DNA of 64,000 bases from Diphasiastrum complanatum (Eukaryota > Streptophyta > Lycopodiopsida > Lycopodiales > Lycopodiaceae), in the NCBI GenBank assembly GCA_029204225.1, contig CM055100.1, forward strand, positions 50,387,083 through 50,451,082, given 5' to 3'. A model generated the notes under the pieces. It had not been told where the DNA came from. It ran no database searches and saw only the letters and a list, made by a program, of their open reading frames with translations. Positions 32,901-47,039 of this stretch are shown one piece after another. The translations under genes and the position numbers were made by a program. Numbering within the stretch: the stretch's first letter is position 1; each line of letters opens with the position of its first letter.

Positions 32901-35900
32901 TTCACTACCCATCTCCATGGTGCGAAGACAAAGTGGTATAATTTCTGTAGAAAGAAGGAAGTTGATAACGTCTGTATCATCAACCTGCATGCACCAAACG
33001 TTAACCTCAAGATTTTGATCTAGCTAAAGCAAATTGCATGCATTTTTAAAATCTCGAATCTTTCATATGCAAACATGTTTACCTTGACTAACGCACCAAT
33101 GACTCCAAGACTTGTAAGGCGCAGGTACTCAAACGGACGTGTTTTGCTCACAGTATTCAGAAAAGGATAAAGGTATAGGGGAATATGTGCTGCATACAGC
33201 AAAAAAGCAAAAACGCCAATTAAAGCATCCTATCAGGATCTGTTCCCATTTTGAATTTGGCAAGCCATAAAATTGGTAAGTTTTCTTACAAAAATAATCA
33301 CCAAATATTCATAACTCAAGTCATGTGACAAAATAAGAAGTACTATGCCCAAACCAGGAAAGACAACTTCAGGCTCTCCAGCATGATGTCAAGCCAAAAT
33401 TAAAATGAAATGAAAAGAGAAAGCAACAAAAAAAGGCAGTAAAAGACAAGAAGCAGCACCGTCCAAAACACCAGCTCCAAAGTCAAACATGCAGGAAGAA
33501 ACACAGCAATATAAAAAGAATTAAGTAGCAAATCAAGACATGCTTAGGTATCATATCCCCAAAATTCATACTGCTAGTTTATTGGTCCAAATCAGCTTCT
33601 TTATGCTACGTTTTGAATTTGTTCATAATGCGCATAATATGTGAAAAGAAAATTTTAGGTAATTATATGTGAGTTTAAAAAAGCTTGATTCTCACTAGAT
33701 AAACAGATACAACAAGATTTTCACAGAAAATTCTCCACATTTCTTGCATATCAAGATGCGTCCCTCAAAAAGTTCCCATTATAATTGACACCATACACAT
33801 ATGGAGTATAAGCCATACAAGTATGGAGAATAGGCCATACACACAGCCGTACATTCATCTGTATGTGTACGTTGTGACCATATAACATTAAAACAAAAGT
33901 GAAATTTAGAGGTGTGCATGTGCCTACATAACTCAAATATGGCCTGTAGAGCGCAAGAGTTGCACCCATGGTTTGTCTGAAATACTCATCCATGATAGGC
34001 CATCTTACCACTATTGCACTTGTGTAGCTTAAAGTGTTAGTCGTAGATGTTTAGTCCATGTTAATTATGTTTTTTGAAATTGTATACTTTTTGAGGTAAG
34101 GGTATGGCAAACTATGGCATACTTCAAACCATAGATGCACTACAATTCTGAATCGCGATTCGGAAAAAAACCAAATCGTTTAGAATCGTTTTTTTTTTAA
34201 ATTGTTTTTTGGGCAATATGGATATCAGATGAAAGCTCTAATTAATAGCATTATTACTGTGTAGTTTGCCGACTGTTTCGGGTGCAGGATGGTCCAGTTC
34301 AGGTGCATTAATCCATGTTGGGTTCTGTCAAGGATAAAATTCAAAACCGTTACGATCACATATGGTTCCAATGGGATAGAGATAGAGAACTGTAGAGCAA
34401 TTGTATCTCGCTTTTTGCTTCGGGAGGCACTGCCCCCCGATCCCCCCGCCGGGGGGGGCCTAGGTGGCTGTTGCCGGCCCCCCCTGGACCCCCCCCCCCC
34501 CGGTGACAATAGCAGGGGGGGCAGCGCCCCCCCTGCACCCCCCCTAAGATAAAAATGGGGGTCCAAATGGGCACCAATAAGGGCCCAATATTTAGCCCAA
34601 ACTGTAACATCAACATTTATTGAGAACCAAAGCAAATAACTCCCAAATAGCTATTGAAAATAAGATCTGTTTCTGCCCTATCTACTGCACTTCTGGGAGG
34701 CAAAACGCTGGTTTACCATTGCTCCCCTAAAGAAATTTCAGCCATAAGCTATTTTTCCAAAAAAAAAAAAAAACAAATTGTTTCTTTTCACGATTCTGGG
34801 TTCAGAATCGCGATTCGCGGACCCAGCAAATTGCGATTCGCTGCAACTATGCAAGTTCAAACACATCATAGGGCAGTACAGTAGTATGGGAGTAAGGTGG
34901 CAACATTGGTTCCCAATACTATGCCTAGACAATTTATAGCCTTTACTTGTGGGGATTGAAAGATTTGTCCGCCCCTGCAAGCTAATGCTCGCATCCTTCA
35001 GAGCCCAAAATGGCTTAAGGCCAACGTTCCATTAGGATCATGATTCATCAACATGTTGAGCTGGAGTCAATAAACCAGATTTTCATCAAGATTATTTTTT
35101 AGCCCAAGTATATCACAGTACTCATCACATCTTATCCCCTCAGAAAGTACCTAGCAAGAGTTACTATTGGCTTCAGCCTTCATGGGCCCACTAAGACGTG
35201 CAACCGTATCCTATTGGGAGCAGCCATCCTACAATCTTTGAAGACAGTGAACATTGAAATAAAAAGATGCCATGCTTTTGTTAACTACTTGGCTCATGAT
35301 ATTCACATAAGGGGACACTTTGATATTTGAGAAAGCCAAAAACACAACTTCTAAATTATAATTTGCTATAGTAGCAATTCAACCCCTTATGTTAGCTGGC
35401 ATTGGGAGACAATAACTTCGAGAATGCAACATTTATTTTAAATTGTGTTATTGAGAGTATGAAAAATTTCATGTGGGCAGGCGTAGGGCTTGATTGTTAG
35501 AACTCTTTTAAGCATGAAACGTTTTCTTCTTAAGTTCATTCAAGAAGTCCGAAATTCCTATCGCAGCTGAGTATGTCTTCAATTGATCTGGAAGAAAAGA
35601 GCATAGTGAGCAGACTCAGGAAATTTGGCACTGCTGCCTGACGAAGAGAGATAAAGGGACATTATTTTCTCTGACAATGACATAAAAGATAAAAGCTGAT
35701 GAAGTGTCACCATACCAATGGTGATGCTCTGTTTGGTGTAGTTTGAATTAGGATTTTAGGGCTGAGAATACTTTACAACAAATTAACTGTCGAAACCCTT
35801 ACAAGACATGCTCACTAGAGTACGATGAAAGGAAGTAATTTTTTGTAGCATGGTATGAAACCAGATATACCCAAAGAAAAGATGAACTTTGCATTCTAGT

Positions 35901-38900
35901 TGACTAGACCGCTCCTTATTGTATCATCACTCTTTTTGCATATTAAATTGTTCACTATAAGCAAAAACAAGGCAAGAAACTCGACTATTACAAAACAAGA
36001 TATAAAGAGCAAAATAGTTCGTTACAAAACAGCATAGAAATATAATCAAAGAAAGAGACAACGAAACAGATTGTCATAGTGAGATGCTGAAAAACTGAAT
36101 ACTTAAATAGCTCCTTTAGACAAGCCATCAAATATGCAGAAGAATGGACAGGCCTCATGAAAGTTGGAAAGTTGTCAATATTACGTACCATTCAAAAAGA
36201 GTGTCCGTGTCTCAGGATGAGAGGCAACACACTGTATAAGATCAAAGAAGATGGCAAATTAGAAAATGCATTCAACAGTTTAAAAACACAATTGGAGTCT
36301 GGAGATATCAGATTGCCATTGAATCATAAATAAGCACTAAGGTTTCACATTATTCATCTAAACTCGAAGTTTCAAACTGGTTATAATAGTACTTAAACTC
36401 TACTACATAATTATATTTAAGCATTCTATTAGATTCATATTCAAAATTGCTAAGCAATTCAAGTTGCTGTCTTTAGGCAATATATATTGTAGTATTTATA
36501 CTGTTTCACCTGAAGAAGTGCCAAAGCATTGCAAACACGATTCGATGCCCCAGCTGTTAGAGTTGGAGGTGAAAGCATTGGGTAGATTGACACTATTTCC
36601 TGCAATGTGAAAATGAGAAATCCATCGTTATAAAAATGTTCTCAAGAATTGTAGCTGCTTTTCCATCAACTGCATGTACATGATATGTGCAAAATGACTA
36701 AAGCTAGTCAGGACGACATTTGGCAGCAAAACAAGAATGTAGGTGGAAATAGCTAGTATTTTACAATTATGTATGTACTCATGAGCCACCCAAGTTATGA
36801 TTAATATATAGTCTTGTCAAAGATGCCCCTAGTACCCACCTAGTCCCCTTAGCTCAAGCTACTAGCTAGTGCCACCTATAAGTGAGTTACTAATTCCATA
36901 ATACACAAGATGGGACCCCAACTCTCGAGCATGTCTATATCATTTTCTAACATTTGGTATCAAAAATCAGGGTATGCCAAGTTTCTTACATTCAGCAACA
37001 AAGGCTATGTGTGTGTAATCAACTCCCAACATTTTGAAAGAGCAAACCCTTCGCATCTAAGAACTCTCTTGGCATTCAACAGATAAAGAGCCATATGCTA
37101 GTAAATCATATTGATGAACAAAGAAAGAGCCATTTGCTAGTACAAATTTCATACTGTGCTTCCACTTAATTTTTATCAAGATCATTCATGAAACCCCAAA
37201 ATTTGTCCAAATATCGATCAAATTAAGGCTTTGAACAGCTTAATACAAGCTGAAAAGTGAATAACAACCTGTAAAAGAGCTGCAATAGTACCACAAGAAT
37301 GCCATAACATCGGAGCTAACTCCTGAAACGATTCTCTTTTCTGCAAATAAAGGGAAAAGAGAGGAGCTGTTAAGAGAGACAAAACCAAACTTCCAGAAAA
37401 ATTCTTACATAATATAAGACCTGCACATACAACGGTCACATAATTATCATATTTTAGGACTCGCGATGCCATAAATTTCTGGTATGCATATTCCTTCAAC
37501 AAGGTTTGTAAAACAGAATTTGATTTTTGATTATTATTGACTTTAAGCATTCTCGTCATGCCAAGCAGGCCAACATTGTGAAATACTGAAGAAAGACTTT
37601 CTTAATTTAGCATGTGCATAGACAGAAAACTAAGTCACATCAAATAGGATCTAAAGAATATGTCCCTTGTTAAGAACCAGGATCTCCATCCTCTTGAGAA
37701 AAAAATTTATATTCCACAGCTCTGATAAATTCCCTGAACAGAATCTCCAGTTTTTCAAGAAAGCTATCAACACGTTACACCTCGGTCCTCAAGCGACTGA
37801 AGATACAAGTAACATGCTTTTAGACTCATTGATGCGCAGCATTCCGGAAGTTAGAATTGTATGTTCCAGGAGCGTTCCAGAACGGTTCTGGGATCCAGCA
37901 GCATTCCGGATCAGAACATTGCAAGAAAAAAAATTGGTTCTTTTTTGTTTTGTTTTTTAAAATTATGTGCTGGGTGGGAAAAAACAACATCTAGGGATTA
38001 AAAAAAATTTCAAACACATTGCAAAGCATGGTAACTATTAACTTAACAGGGAATATTACATTGAAGTCCATTCACTAACTGAACAAAACATTTAGGCTTC
38101 AACATGCTGCATACCAAAACTTAAACTTGAAAGCAATCACATAGTGCAGACTAAAGTGCTAAGTGCATATGATACAAAAACATGGAGTTGATCCACATTC
38201 CACACATGCCTCATGAGAATGATCAAAATGTCTGATGTCATAAACGATAAAGCTCTGATATATACAATTAGTGGGGCAATGGCCAAGTACATGAGTATGA
38301 TACACGGACAATGGACTCATAGACTCATGTCACACAAAATAAAATGCTAAATCTCTATGACTCGGAGGCATCATGATCAGATGGGGATTCCTCCTCATCA
38401 GTATCACTGGTAGACAAGTAAGAAGATAAGGAATCCTCCTCAAGTACGTGCGGCTGTGTCCCTAAACCTTTCCCCTTGCCTGTGCCTCTGCCCCTGCCTC
38501 TGCTGCTGCCTCTAGGTCTACCAGGGCCTCATCAGGCCACTACTCCCTCTGTCTGTGATGTTGCTATCTTTGGCTCAACATGCAAATTCATTAGGCATAC
38601 CCTATTGTTAGAAAACTGACTTGCTCATACAAGTAACCCAAGACACGATTCCGATTGTGATGAAACAATAGCCAAACCCATGAGAGAGAACACAAGAGAT
38701 GAGAAACTCCAATTATGTCCCATTGCAAATGAGGTAGGGCGCACTACATACTTATAGACTTTGGTCTATGCCGAAAAGCAAAAGCAAAAGCAGCCTAAAA
38801 GCAATTGCCAAAATGATGTCTCTATTAAAGATAAAAGCACCAATGCCTATTTATAACAAAACTTGTGCTCCAAACACTCAAATGTCGACCTTGAGTCTAA

Positions 38901-41002
38901 CTAAATCCTAACTTAACTTTACTAAATATAGGTCAGGGCCCCTAGATTTAGCACACAGGCATGGCTCGATAATCCTGATTAATCGTAGATGACAACAGAA
39001 TTCCTTCATATGTCAATCCTTTCATATTAAGCTACTTCATATGACTTCCCAATGTCTTGCTTTAGTCTTCATGTCCCTTTAGTGTATATGTGTGACCACC
39101 ATGACTGCAACATATCACCCGATTCCTTAACTTCCTTTGAATTAAAGAACCTTGACTCCCCCTGAATCAAATTATGTGGACATGATAACCTTTGCCATAA
39201 CCCTGAGAACTTTTCTTGAAGATTGACTCCCTTGGTCTTTTTGAGCATCTTCCAACCTATCACAAATATGTAAGAATCTCACCAACACCATAAAGAAAAT
39301 TTAATCCTCTTTGATTACTACAACACCATCATGACAATCATAAGTAGGAAATAGATCTCTACAAATGTCAACATCCAATCCCATGCATCACCACCCACAT
39401 TAGAAACTTGTGCTTTATAAGAAGTTGGCTCCACTTGTGTCAATTCCTTGACTTGAATCCACTTCAATTCTCCTAGTACTCTCATAAGTTACCACATGTG
39501 ATGGACTTAGCTGAATTACTTCCCTGGATGTACACTTCATGTTTGCATCCCAACCACTCTCCAACAATCATACAAATAGAATGTCATCCATGATCCAAAT
39601 CAAATATGCAAGTAATAGAGCATCCCCAATAGAAAGATAAAATATACACAATATTTCCTCACACAAAGTAACTGATACTACTCCTCAAATACTTTCTCAC
39701 ACATAGCACTTGACACTATCTTCTCCACGGAATCTCCTGCCTTTATCTCACACATAGAGTCACTTGCCCCAACAAAGTTTCTAACTTAGAAAGCATCTCA
39801 TCATGACATCTATTTATCCTGACACATGTCATATGCAAACTTCCCAACCGGTGTACGTCCATCTTCCTTGAAGGAACCTACTTCACTTGAGACGACTTTA
39901 TATTAATTTTCTAAGGCTAATCAATAACCTATTGATTCATATAATTGTATCATGTTGTTTTTCTTGAGGCTAAACAACAGCCTATACTGTCGATTTTCAA
40001 AGGCTAATCAACAACCATAGCTTCCCAATCTTATTGGAATCTACCACATGACAAAACATAAAATCAACAGAATTTCCCAAACAAAAGGCATTGAAAAAGA
40101 TGACATGTCACATCCTAATTATACAAAACCGCATAGTTTTCTATGTCAAGAAAGAATGGTCTATGGTCATGATAAGAAGCATAAAAGATAGGTCCAAGGG
40201 AGCATAACAATAAATGGGGCTCCATTTTTTCCATTAAAAGAAAAGCTCTTGCAATAATATACAAAAGTTTCAGCTAAATTCGTAATGTGCAAGAAAAATA
40301 ACTTTTTGCACCTTGAAGCATCACCATTATAACAACATGGTCGACTGCATGATTGAGAAAGTTCGAATCTTCCCTCCCTCAAGACCTACTCGTTTAGAGA
40401 CGACTATACATGAAAAAGAAGCCTGAAATATCATAGGTACAAACAACCAAAATTTGTGATGGACTTGTAGAAGCAAAGTGCAAAAAAGGTGCACTATGTC
40501 AACATGCAATATTGTTCTGATGATAATTTAAACTTCTCTCTGAGCAGGACTTAGATTCTTAAAGCAACCACATGCATTGACTTTTTGAAGTAGGAAAAAG
40601 GAACACTAAAAAAGACTCCAAGTAATAAAACATTCCATAAAAATAGCTCAAATTCTCAAAACTGGTAAGTATTGGACGTCTTCGTAACATCAGGGTTTCT
40701 TCCGTTCTGCATAATTTCTACTATACTTTGGGGTTGATTCCGTACATAGGGTTTCTGGTTCTGACAGATTTTCCTTCAAATAACCTGAATTTCTTAGGTT
40801 AGGCTTGAGTTACAAACGCTTTCAAATCCACAGCCTCGTCCCAGAGCATCAGTGGCACCCTACATAATTATTCCACACAAATTGGTACAGACGAATTTCG
40901 GTACAAACGAGAAATTTTTAATACCTTAGAAAGGTCCAGGAGAGCGTTCTCCCTCTGCTCAGGTACGATCAGTTCCAAAACCAGCTGTTCCGCACTGGCC
41001 AT
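29902..41002 (-). CDS. CNOT9: CNOT9/RCD1/CAF40 subunit of the CCR4-NOT complex
   Basis: Nine exons on the minus strand: 41002-40925, 37340-37269, 36599-36510, 36231-36189, 33189-33083, 32984-32889, 32389-32199, 31712-31643, 30033-29902 (stop TAA). All introns are GT-AG, and phases join to a 292-aa protein (human CNOT9 is about 299). Nearly every exon matches the family: [127 protein letters not shown]. The family folds as armadillo-like helical repeats and binds NOT1 and RNA/protein partners in mRNA deadenylation in cytoplasm and nucleus. The start MASAEQ gives a short N-terminus without the extra leader of animal forms. Intron 1 is 3.6 kb and intron 4 is 3.0 kb; hAT elements lie in introns 1, 4 and 8. 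I see no lesion. Confidence 0.95.
30772..31544. mobile_element. hAT-like MITE in CNOT9 intron 8
   Basis: 773 bp with 10-bp perfect terminal inverted repeats, CATAGTTGCA at the left and TGCAACTATG at the right. Exact 8-bp duplications TTGTAGAT lie at 30764-30771 and 31545-31552. Subterminal regions are packed with GATTCG/CGAATC words (30786-30825, 31494-31533). The core holds a C/G-homopolymer hairpin-prone block at 31058-31188. No transposase is present. Confidence 0.85.
34130..34851. mobile_element. hAT-like MITE in CNOT9 intron 4, second copy
   Basis: About 722 bp, collinear with the copy at 30772-31544 (same core text gggcaatatgg.tatcagatga, same G-rich block at 34422-34545, same ending TTCGCTGCAACTATG). 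The left terminus is CATAGATGCA, one base different. The target duplication is imperfect: cttcaaac on the left, and gttcaaac three bases beyond the right end. Confidence 0.8.
37840..38590 (-). mobile_element. hAT element remnant in CNOT9 intron 1
   Basis: 37850-37915 is rich in GTTCCAGAAC-like words, the subterminal style of the element at 27763. 38350-38530, read on the minus strand, gives an Arg/Gly-rich stretch ([12 protein letters not shown]) and an acidic Ser/Asp tail ([13 protein letters not shown]). It resembles a similar tail at 53280-53400, where hAT transposase text lies next to it. Boundaries are not resolved. Confidence 0.5.
38590..39800 (-). other. LTR-like or retroelement-derived sequence in CNOT9 intron 1
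   Basis: On the minus strand, TTATAAATAGGC (38845-38858) is a strong TATA-like box, and CT-rich transcribed-looking text follows. A 64-codon frame at 39069-39263 has no named domain. No LTR pair was found. Confidence 0.3.
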
Positions 41003-42004
41003 CTCTCTCCTCCTTTCTGGAACGGCCCTGGAACACATGGCCACACATCATATACATCAATCACTTTGAAAAGCGCTTTTACACTCTACCCATATTCTTT
41101 ATTTCTTCTAATCTAATCTATTCTGTTCTATTGCTTTGTATGCCATTCTGTGCTGTTGCTGTGTAGTACAAGGCTTAGCTTCAGCTCACAAGATGAGGTG
41201 GTAATAGAAACCGCAAGCTCCTGTGCAACAATTTCTGTGCTCATCAAAGTGTGATAGACAGCAGAACAGGCAGCATCGTCATAGCTTGATCTCTGAGACA
41301 GGATGGAAACAAAACTAAAATACGAAGATTTGTGCGCAGAAGCTGCCAAGTCTAGAAAGGGCAGAAGGAGAAGCAGGGTCTTGATCACATATCTATGTAT
41401 GTACCCTAAAATGGAGAGAGGGTCGACCTTGCATATTAGGGCCCCACAACCCTAGTTATGGCTTTTCTCATAACCCTAATTTGCGTGACTATCAGGTGCC
41501 ACTACCCTATTTAGGGTTAGCTTCAAAACCTAAGGTGCATGACTAGCATGGGCAAGTTACCCTCTTAAAAATGACATGTGGGCATTTTGCTTGACCCAAA
41601 AGCAAACCTTGAAATATGGAATATGAGTATGGAGAAACCCTAAATCATGTGTAGGGTTTTGAAGCTAAAGAAAGCATGGGGAATGGGAGAAATCACCTAA
41701 GTGGAAAAAGTAGATACAAGAGAGAGCAATATCTTATGCACATGTAGCATGGCAAATTGTCCCTAAACTCCAATATGACCTAAATCATCCATGAGTCTAT
41801 AGATAGGTTGAGATTCACTTGAGGCAAGAAGTTGAAAAAGTCAACCTCCAAAGGCCATCGTAGCCAACCAAAAGATGTTCTGTTAGTGAGGGTAATTCAA
41901 ACTCCCTCTAAAGGCTACCATAGGTCGTAGCCTCCAACATCCCTCCCCCCCCCCACCTTGCTTCTGTTCAATTGGATGTTAGTGATGCCACTTCGAGATT
42001 TTTC

Positions 42005-42008
<4 letters not shown>
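41003..42008. other. CNOT9 upstream region
   Basis: It should hold the CNOT9 promoter and 5' UTR. The minus-strand sequence just before the ATG has CT/GA-rich text (GGAGGAGAGAGATGG). The adjacent text 41015-41040 contains GGAAC words like those at hAT ends. No clear TATA box could be assigned. Farther out, 41400-42000 is non-coding. Confidence 0.35.

Positions 42009-42052
<44 letters not shown>
42009..42052. repeat. (GA)n microsatellite
   Basis: An uninterrupted GA run of about 44 bases. On the minus strand it is a CT tract following AATAAAAGTAAGTTT, so it may be the tail of a minus-strand retroposon. Confidence 0.9.
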
Positions 42053-42055
<3 letters not shown>

Positions 42056-42590
42056 TTACTTTTATTATAAAGGATGGGAAAACTCATTATTGTACAAAAG
42101 GATAAAACATTGAATCTAAAAGCCAAAAGGAAAACTTAAAACAAATTAAATTCGAATTTGTCTTCCCAAAGCATGTATAGGCAAATCTAGGTAAGCTCCT
42201 ACATGCGTGGATGCTAGCACATCAAATTTGTCACATAAAGACTTTGGCTTGTGGATGAGTTGATCACTCAATCTTTAGGAGTCGAGTTAGCTCTTGAACT
42301 TGAGGTCGGCTCTTGGAGCTCAACATGCCAAGAGCATGTGGCCAAGGTTGTCTCTAGGTCAAGGACTACATTATCAAAGTCAACCCTTCCACAAAAAGTT
42401 CCCCCGAGAGGAGGGAGCATAGTACAACACCATAACTTCAACGAAGATGGATGCGCATGAGCCAGGAAACATGGGATATTCCAATGCAAGCCCCAAGTCT
42501 CAACTCTCATTGCTACAGAGAGTGATGCCACCAATATCGACTTTTCATTAGAGGGCTCGGTGACCCATTTATGCCAAATTGAGTGCATTC
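42053..42590 (-). pseudogene. Possible 3' end of a non-LTR retroposon
   Basis: A 106-codon minus-strand frame (42588-42268) is followed by about 210 bases of untranslated-looking text and then the CT tract at 42052-42009. The layout parallels the LINE at 56880-59116. The protein has no motif I can name, so the assignment rests on layout only. Confidence 0.3.
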
Positions 42591-45469
42591 CAATGTGCTT
42601 AATGATTTCCCTCGAGAGTGTAAATAGCTCGTTATGAAAAGCTTTGTCATGTTAATTTTTGAATTGATTGACAACATAAAAGGCATCAATGTGTTAGTTA
42701 CAAGTGATTTGGCATGTTGGTTGCAATGTTCTTTATCTTTATCATGTGATGGTTACATGGTTATTTTCCTATGTGAATGATATCTAGGCTAAGTTAATTT
42801 CTAGGAGAAATGCTTTCAAATGGCAAATCATTTTAACTTGTTCACCATTATGTGATAGCATGTTAATAAGTCATGAACTCAAAAGTCTCTAGTTAGAACA
42901 CAACACACAAAAACTTGAGTGTATACAAAGAGACCATGAAATCAATGTTCTTCTATCAAAGTGCAAGCATGAATAGTTGTGACGAACCTTGGCAATAGGA
43001 TCAACATTTGTTTCTACGGAGACTAATGTTAGTGTACAAGGGGGTTTACCATTCTCCGAGCCAAAACATTCGAGTGACGAGCTGATTCTCGAGCGGTGCT
43101 TTTAGAGGCAAGCTCAAACACACCCATCCACCACTTATTACTGGCTTTCTTCTGGTTCGATGTGATTTTTTTTTTATACAAAAGTACCAAAAGTACCATT
43201 TGAAGGTTGAAGTTCATCAAAACATCCTTATTTTTTAAAATACCAGTTACTATTTACTATGTCAATATCTGAATCGGCCGGATGGCCTTTTTAATTCTTA
43301 AAAATCATTCTAATAGATTCATATTGACACTTTGGGATTGCATGTGATGTTCCACTAGAAGTCCGCAGGGCGAAATTCCCCCATCATGTTGCTATAGGTT
43401 TATTATGCCACCCATCGAGTTGCTATAGGTTCATTATGCCACCCACGGACGGATGAAATAGATCATTTGGAAAACATGCACCATATGTAATTTTTGGGTC
43501 AATAAATGGGATGCTTTGAAATGATCACAATGCACGCAGGATCTCTACCACTACCTAGAACTAATAAATCATATATATAATTTGAATGAAAGCCCGTGGT
43601 CAAATTGTTTGTGTTGGCCTAGTAGGAGAATATGGTCTTGTGCCAAGTCTTGGGTCCCTCTCACAACCCTCTTAAGTCTAGATCATGTATTAGAACATGA
43701 CATACATTTTTTGAAGCTATAGGTTTGGGATCAACTTCAATGGGCTATTATTTATAGTCACCACCACCTCTCTTGTTCTTGAAAGTTCCTATAGCTCCTT
43801 TGCATTCATTAATATCAAGTCAGTTCATTGAAAAATGTAATATCGCGACCTATTACCTTCGAGTGGTCAACTGTGTAAATGTGGTAACTCTTAGCTAAAG
43901 AACAAAATATGCATTAGAATACACAACACCGCTAGACCACTAGACATCAAAAATACTATAAGCTATGTGCATGATTTTGACAATTTGAAAAAGCACTGAA
44001 TAAGTGATCAAAAGATGTTTTTGAAGATAATACAACTCTAGTAGATTAGTTGATGTTGCTCTTCTTTAGCCACATTTTACCAAAATGATTGTATGTATGG
44101 CAAATTAGATGTAAGATATTGTTAATAGAACCTATTTGACTCAATTTCAACACTATTTGAACATATTGGAATTTAGTTATTAAAAATTACAGTTGGAATG
44201 TAAAAATTAGTCGTCCTACTTTTTAATTTAGAAATATAAATGATTTTTTTTTGTTGGCTGCTACCATAAACAACACAACATAATATGTACTCAATGTGAA
44301 GGAAAAACAATTTGTAGAGTACAAAAAGATGAAACATATCAATCACATGACAACCATTCACAAGTTGGATTATCATGTCAAGGAGATTGATAGAAGAAAT
44401 GAGCAAATAATATGACAATCATAATCATTCATTAAAAATTTAGAAAATCATCTCTTCTTCCATCCAACTAATGTATTAAGCTAGACAATTTAGATAGAAA
44501 ATAGTCACAATGCAAAACATGTGTGAGATGGTTAATTATCACACTAGATGGGTTTCAAATATGGTTATTTTAATCTCTAATTGTCTCCAACCAAAATTAG
44601 ACTTGTAGTGGAATGCATGAAACAGCTCAATGGGCAAAAGTGAGCACCCCAAAAAAAAAGTAGTATATATGTTCATTTGGTGTCTATGGTTGTCCAATAG
44701 ATGCTATGTGATTGAAGTCTTTGTAGTCGCAATGTGGATGTAATAAATTTGCACTGTGTAGTCACATGTGGAAGAGCCAATAGTTACTATGCCAAATTCA
44801 TATATCAAATTATCCTCGATCACTTTTTCAAGAAAAAAACTTCTTTGAAATATTGCAGTCTAGGCTTCCAAGAGACTTTCTCGAAGGTCAATCCCCACCA
44901 CCCTCCAGCACAAAACCTACCCTCAATAGTTGTGTCTTGTCATGGGAAGACATTGGTACTAGTGGCTAAAGACACAGTAATAATAAATGAATTTAGTTTT
45001 CATGTGTGCTTCATGTAAATAAAACATTTTCTATCTTATGTCAACCAGAGTCCTTCGCCTAGACATAGACCCCGATGTCAACACTCATATGCATGATTTA
45101 TCCACAATGTTTTTGATCATTTTTTGTGTACCTTCCAATGGGATGTTGGATTATTTTACTATCAGGAGTAATTCATCCGAATAATTGATCTTCAATCTAC
45201 ATCCATTTCATTTATTCAATTCTGTAGTTTTATACATGTTTCTACACAATCTGTAGAAATACTCGAGAATCGCTCAACAGGTGGCACCGACATATCGGAG
45301 CTATTAAAAATGTAGCAAAAAGACTCCAATAAACTTGTGAAATGATGGAGGAAGCATCTTGAATAGATCCAATTGAGATCCAATACCAAAAACACCACCC
45401 AAATTATTGTTTACTAGCTTTTCCTTGGCTTTAACTCCACTATAAGGCTCCAATTCTTGCAATTCCCTT
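42591..45469. other. Intergenic stretch without recognised features
   Basis: AT-rich, with frames under 100 codons and no family signature (for example 44734-45018 plus). No RNA gene is seen. Confidence 0.4.
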
Positions 45470-46250
45470 TACATGTGTGAGTGTACGGCCTACCACAGGC
45501 AGAGGATAGTACCTCAACTCTCTTATCAATCCCACAAATGCAAATGGCAAATATCAAGCATAGAGATCACCAACAACAATGAGAGAAGGGAAATCAAATT
45601 TTTACTCATACATTGATGGAGAAACCATCACATATTTATACATAAGTAGCTCAAATCTGAACATTTTAGGGCTTCTCCGAACTCATCATGAACTAACCCT
45701 AATATCCAACCTAATAGGTCACTTGATCCACCCTAATTGGGGATCGAGATCTTGAGATGTACATTTTTGGCCTTATTTCAAAGGTGCCATCACAATGTAG
45801 GATGAAGAATAAAGTTCTTGAAAAGCATCCTATGTTATTTGGCACGTGTGACATCCCACAACATGGCCATCTTACCAATTACAATTCATATGACCAAAAT
45901 TGGTCCAAACTAGCTTGTGCATTTATAACACTCCTCCTCATAGCTAATTTGGATCTAACATAGATTTAATAATCACTCCCAAGATATGTTCTTAACTTTA
46001 TGAATGCTGCACTTTGAAGAGGTTTAGTGAGTATATCAGCCACACACTCACTACTTGATACGTGTTCAAAAGAGATCTCCTTTGCTTACATCTTTTCCCT
46101 CACAAAGTGATGACAAATCTCTATGTGTTTGGACCTTGCATGGAAAATTGGATTTGATGCAAGATGTTGGGCTGAGATGTTGTCATTTTAGATCCATCAA
46201 AAAATTTGTCACCTGTGATATCACTTTCGAGCATGGTTGACTAGTTTAAC
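45470..46250 (-). mobile_element. Copia 3' end: RNase H remnant, polypurine tract and LTR part
   Basis: On the minus strand, 46240-45965 reads [18 protein letters not shown] (46150-46095) and then SECVADILTKPLQSAAFIKLRTYLG, the end of copia RNase H with the ADILTKPL motif. It is followed by a polypurine tract ATGAGGAGGAG (45942-45931) and an LTR starting TGTTATAAATGCAC at 45930. The LTR runs left to about 45470; its far end is uncertain. Upstream pol is missing. Confidence 0.7.
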
Positions 46251-47039
46251 CTTTTTGACAAGACAATTGTGCTCGAAAGCGATGTTGGATGTGGCAAATT
46301 TGTTTGACTCCTCGTAACTTTTTAACCAGAGCTCAAAACTGTCATGTAGGGTGGCACTGGAAAGCTCTTGTTGAGCGCTTTATAATGGCACTATATTCAT
46401 CTCAATCAAAGCTATGGTTAGAAAGTCACACTATTTTTTAGCAACCATAGACTATATTATACTTATAGTGTTTAATTATTGAATATGGTACGGGTAGAAC
46501 TACGGGCAAAAACAGCTTTTTTTTGTATTTTGCATTGCCAGAATTTGCCATCCTACGTGGCAATCCTTATATGGCCTCTTTCAAGCTCAAATTTTTTCTA
46601 ATGTGCATAAGCTATTTTTCTCACACCAATGTGTGATACTTGTGAAATAGGCAACTAGGTGGTTGAAGAGGTATTTGATATTCAATGAAGGAATTTAAAT
46701 ACCCATTATTGGAAAATGATCTGGCTTGAAAACTCAATAACCCAAACAATCTTGATTTCTCAAAAATATAAATATCTAGCCACCATTGACAACCAAATAA
46801 GAATATTCAATGAAAATGCAAGCTATGACGTGTGTGCTAACATAGGAGTGTAAGAAGTAATTTTATTAGATGACGAAAACAAAATTAATACACAAAGATG
46901 TAGATTTGCACACAAGAATTTAAATGAGTACTTTAAGATGCTCATAAAAACTCAAATTGTTATTTTAAGATCTTAATGACATTATGCTAAAAAAGAGTTG
47001 TAGAATGCATATGCTCACAAAGGTCATACATACCAAGTG

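Noticed and set aside
41128-41388. 86-codon minus-strand frame just upstream of CNOT9
   Set aside because: Its position suggests promoter or UTR sequence; no family motif or splice link to the gene was found.
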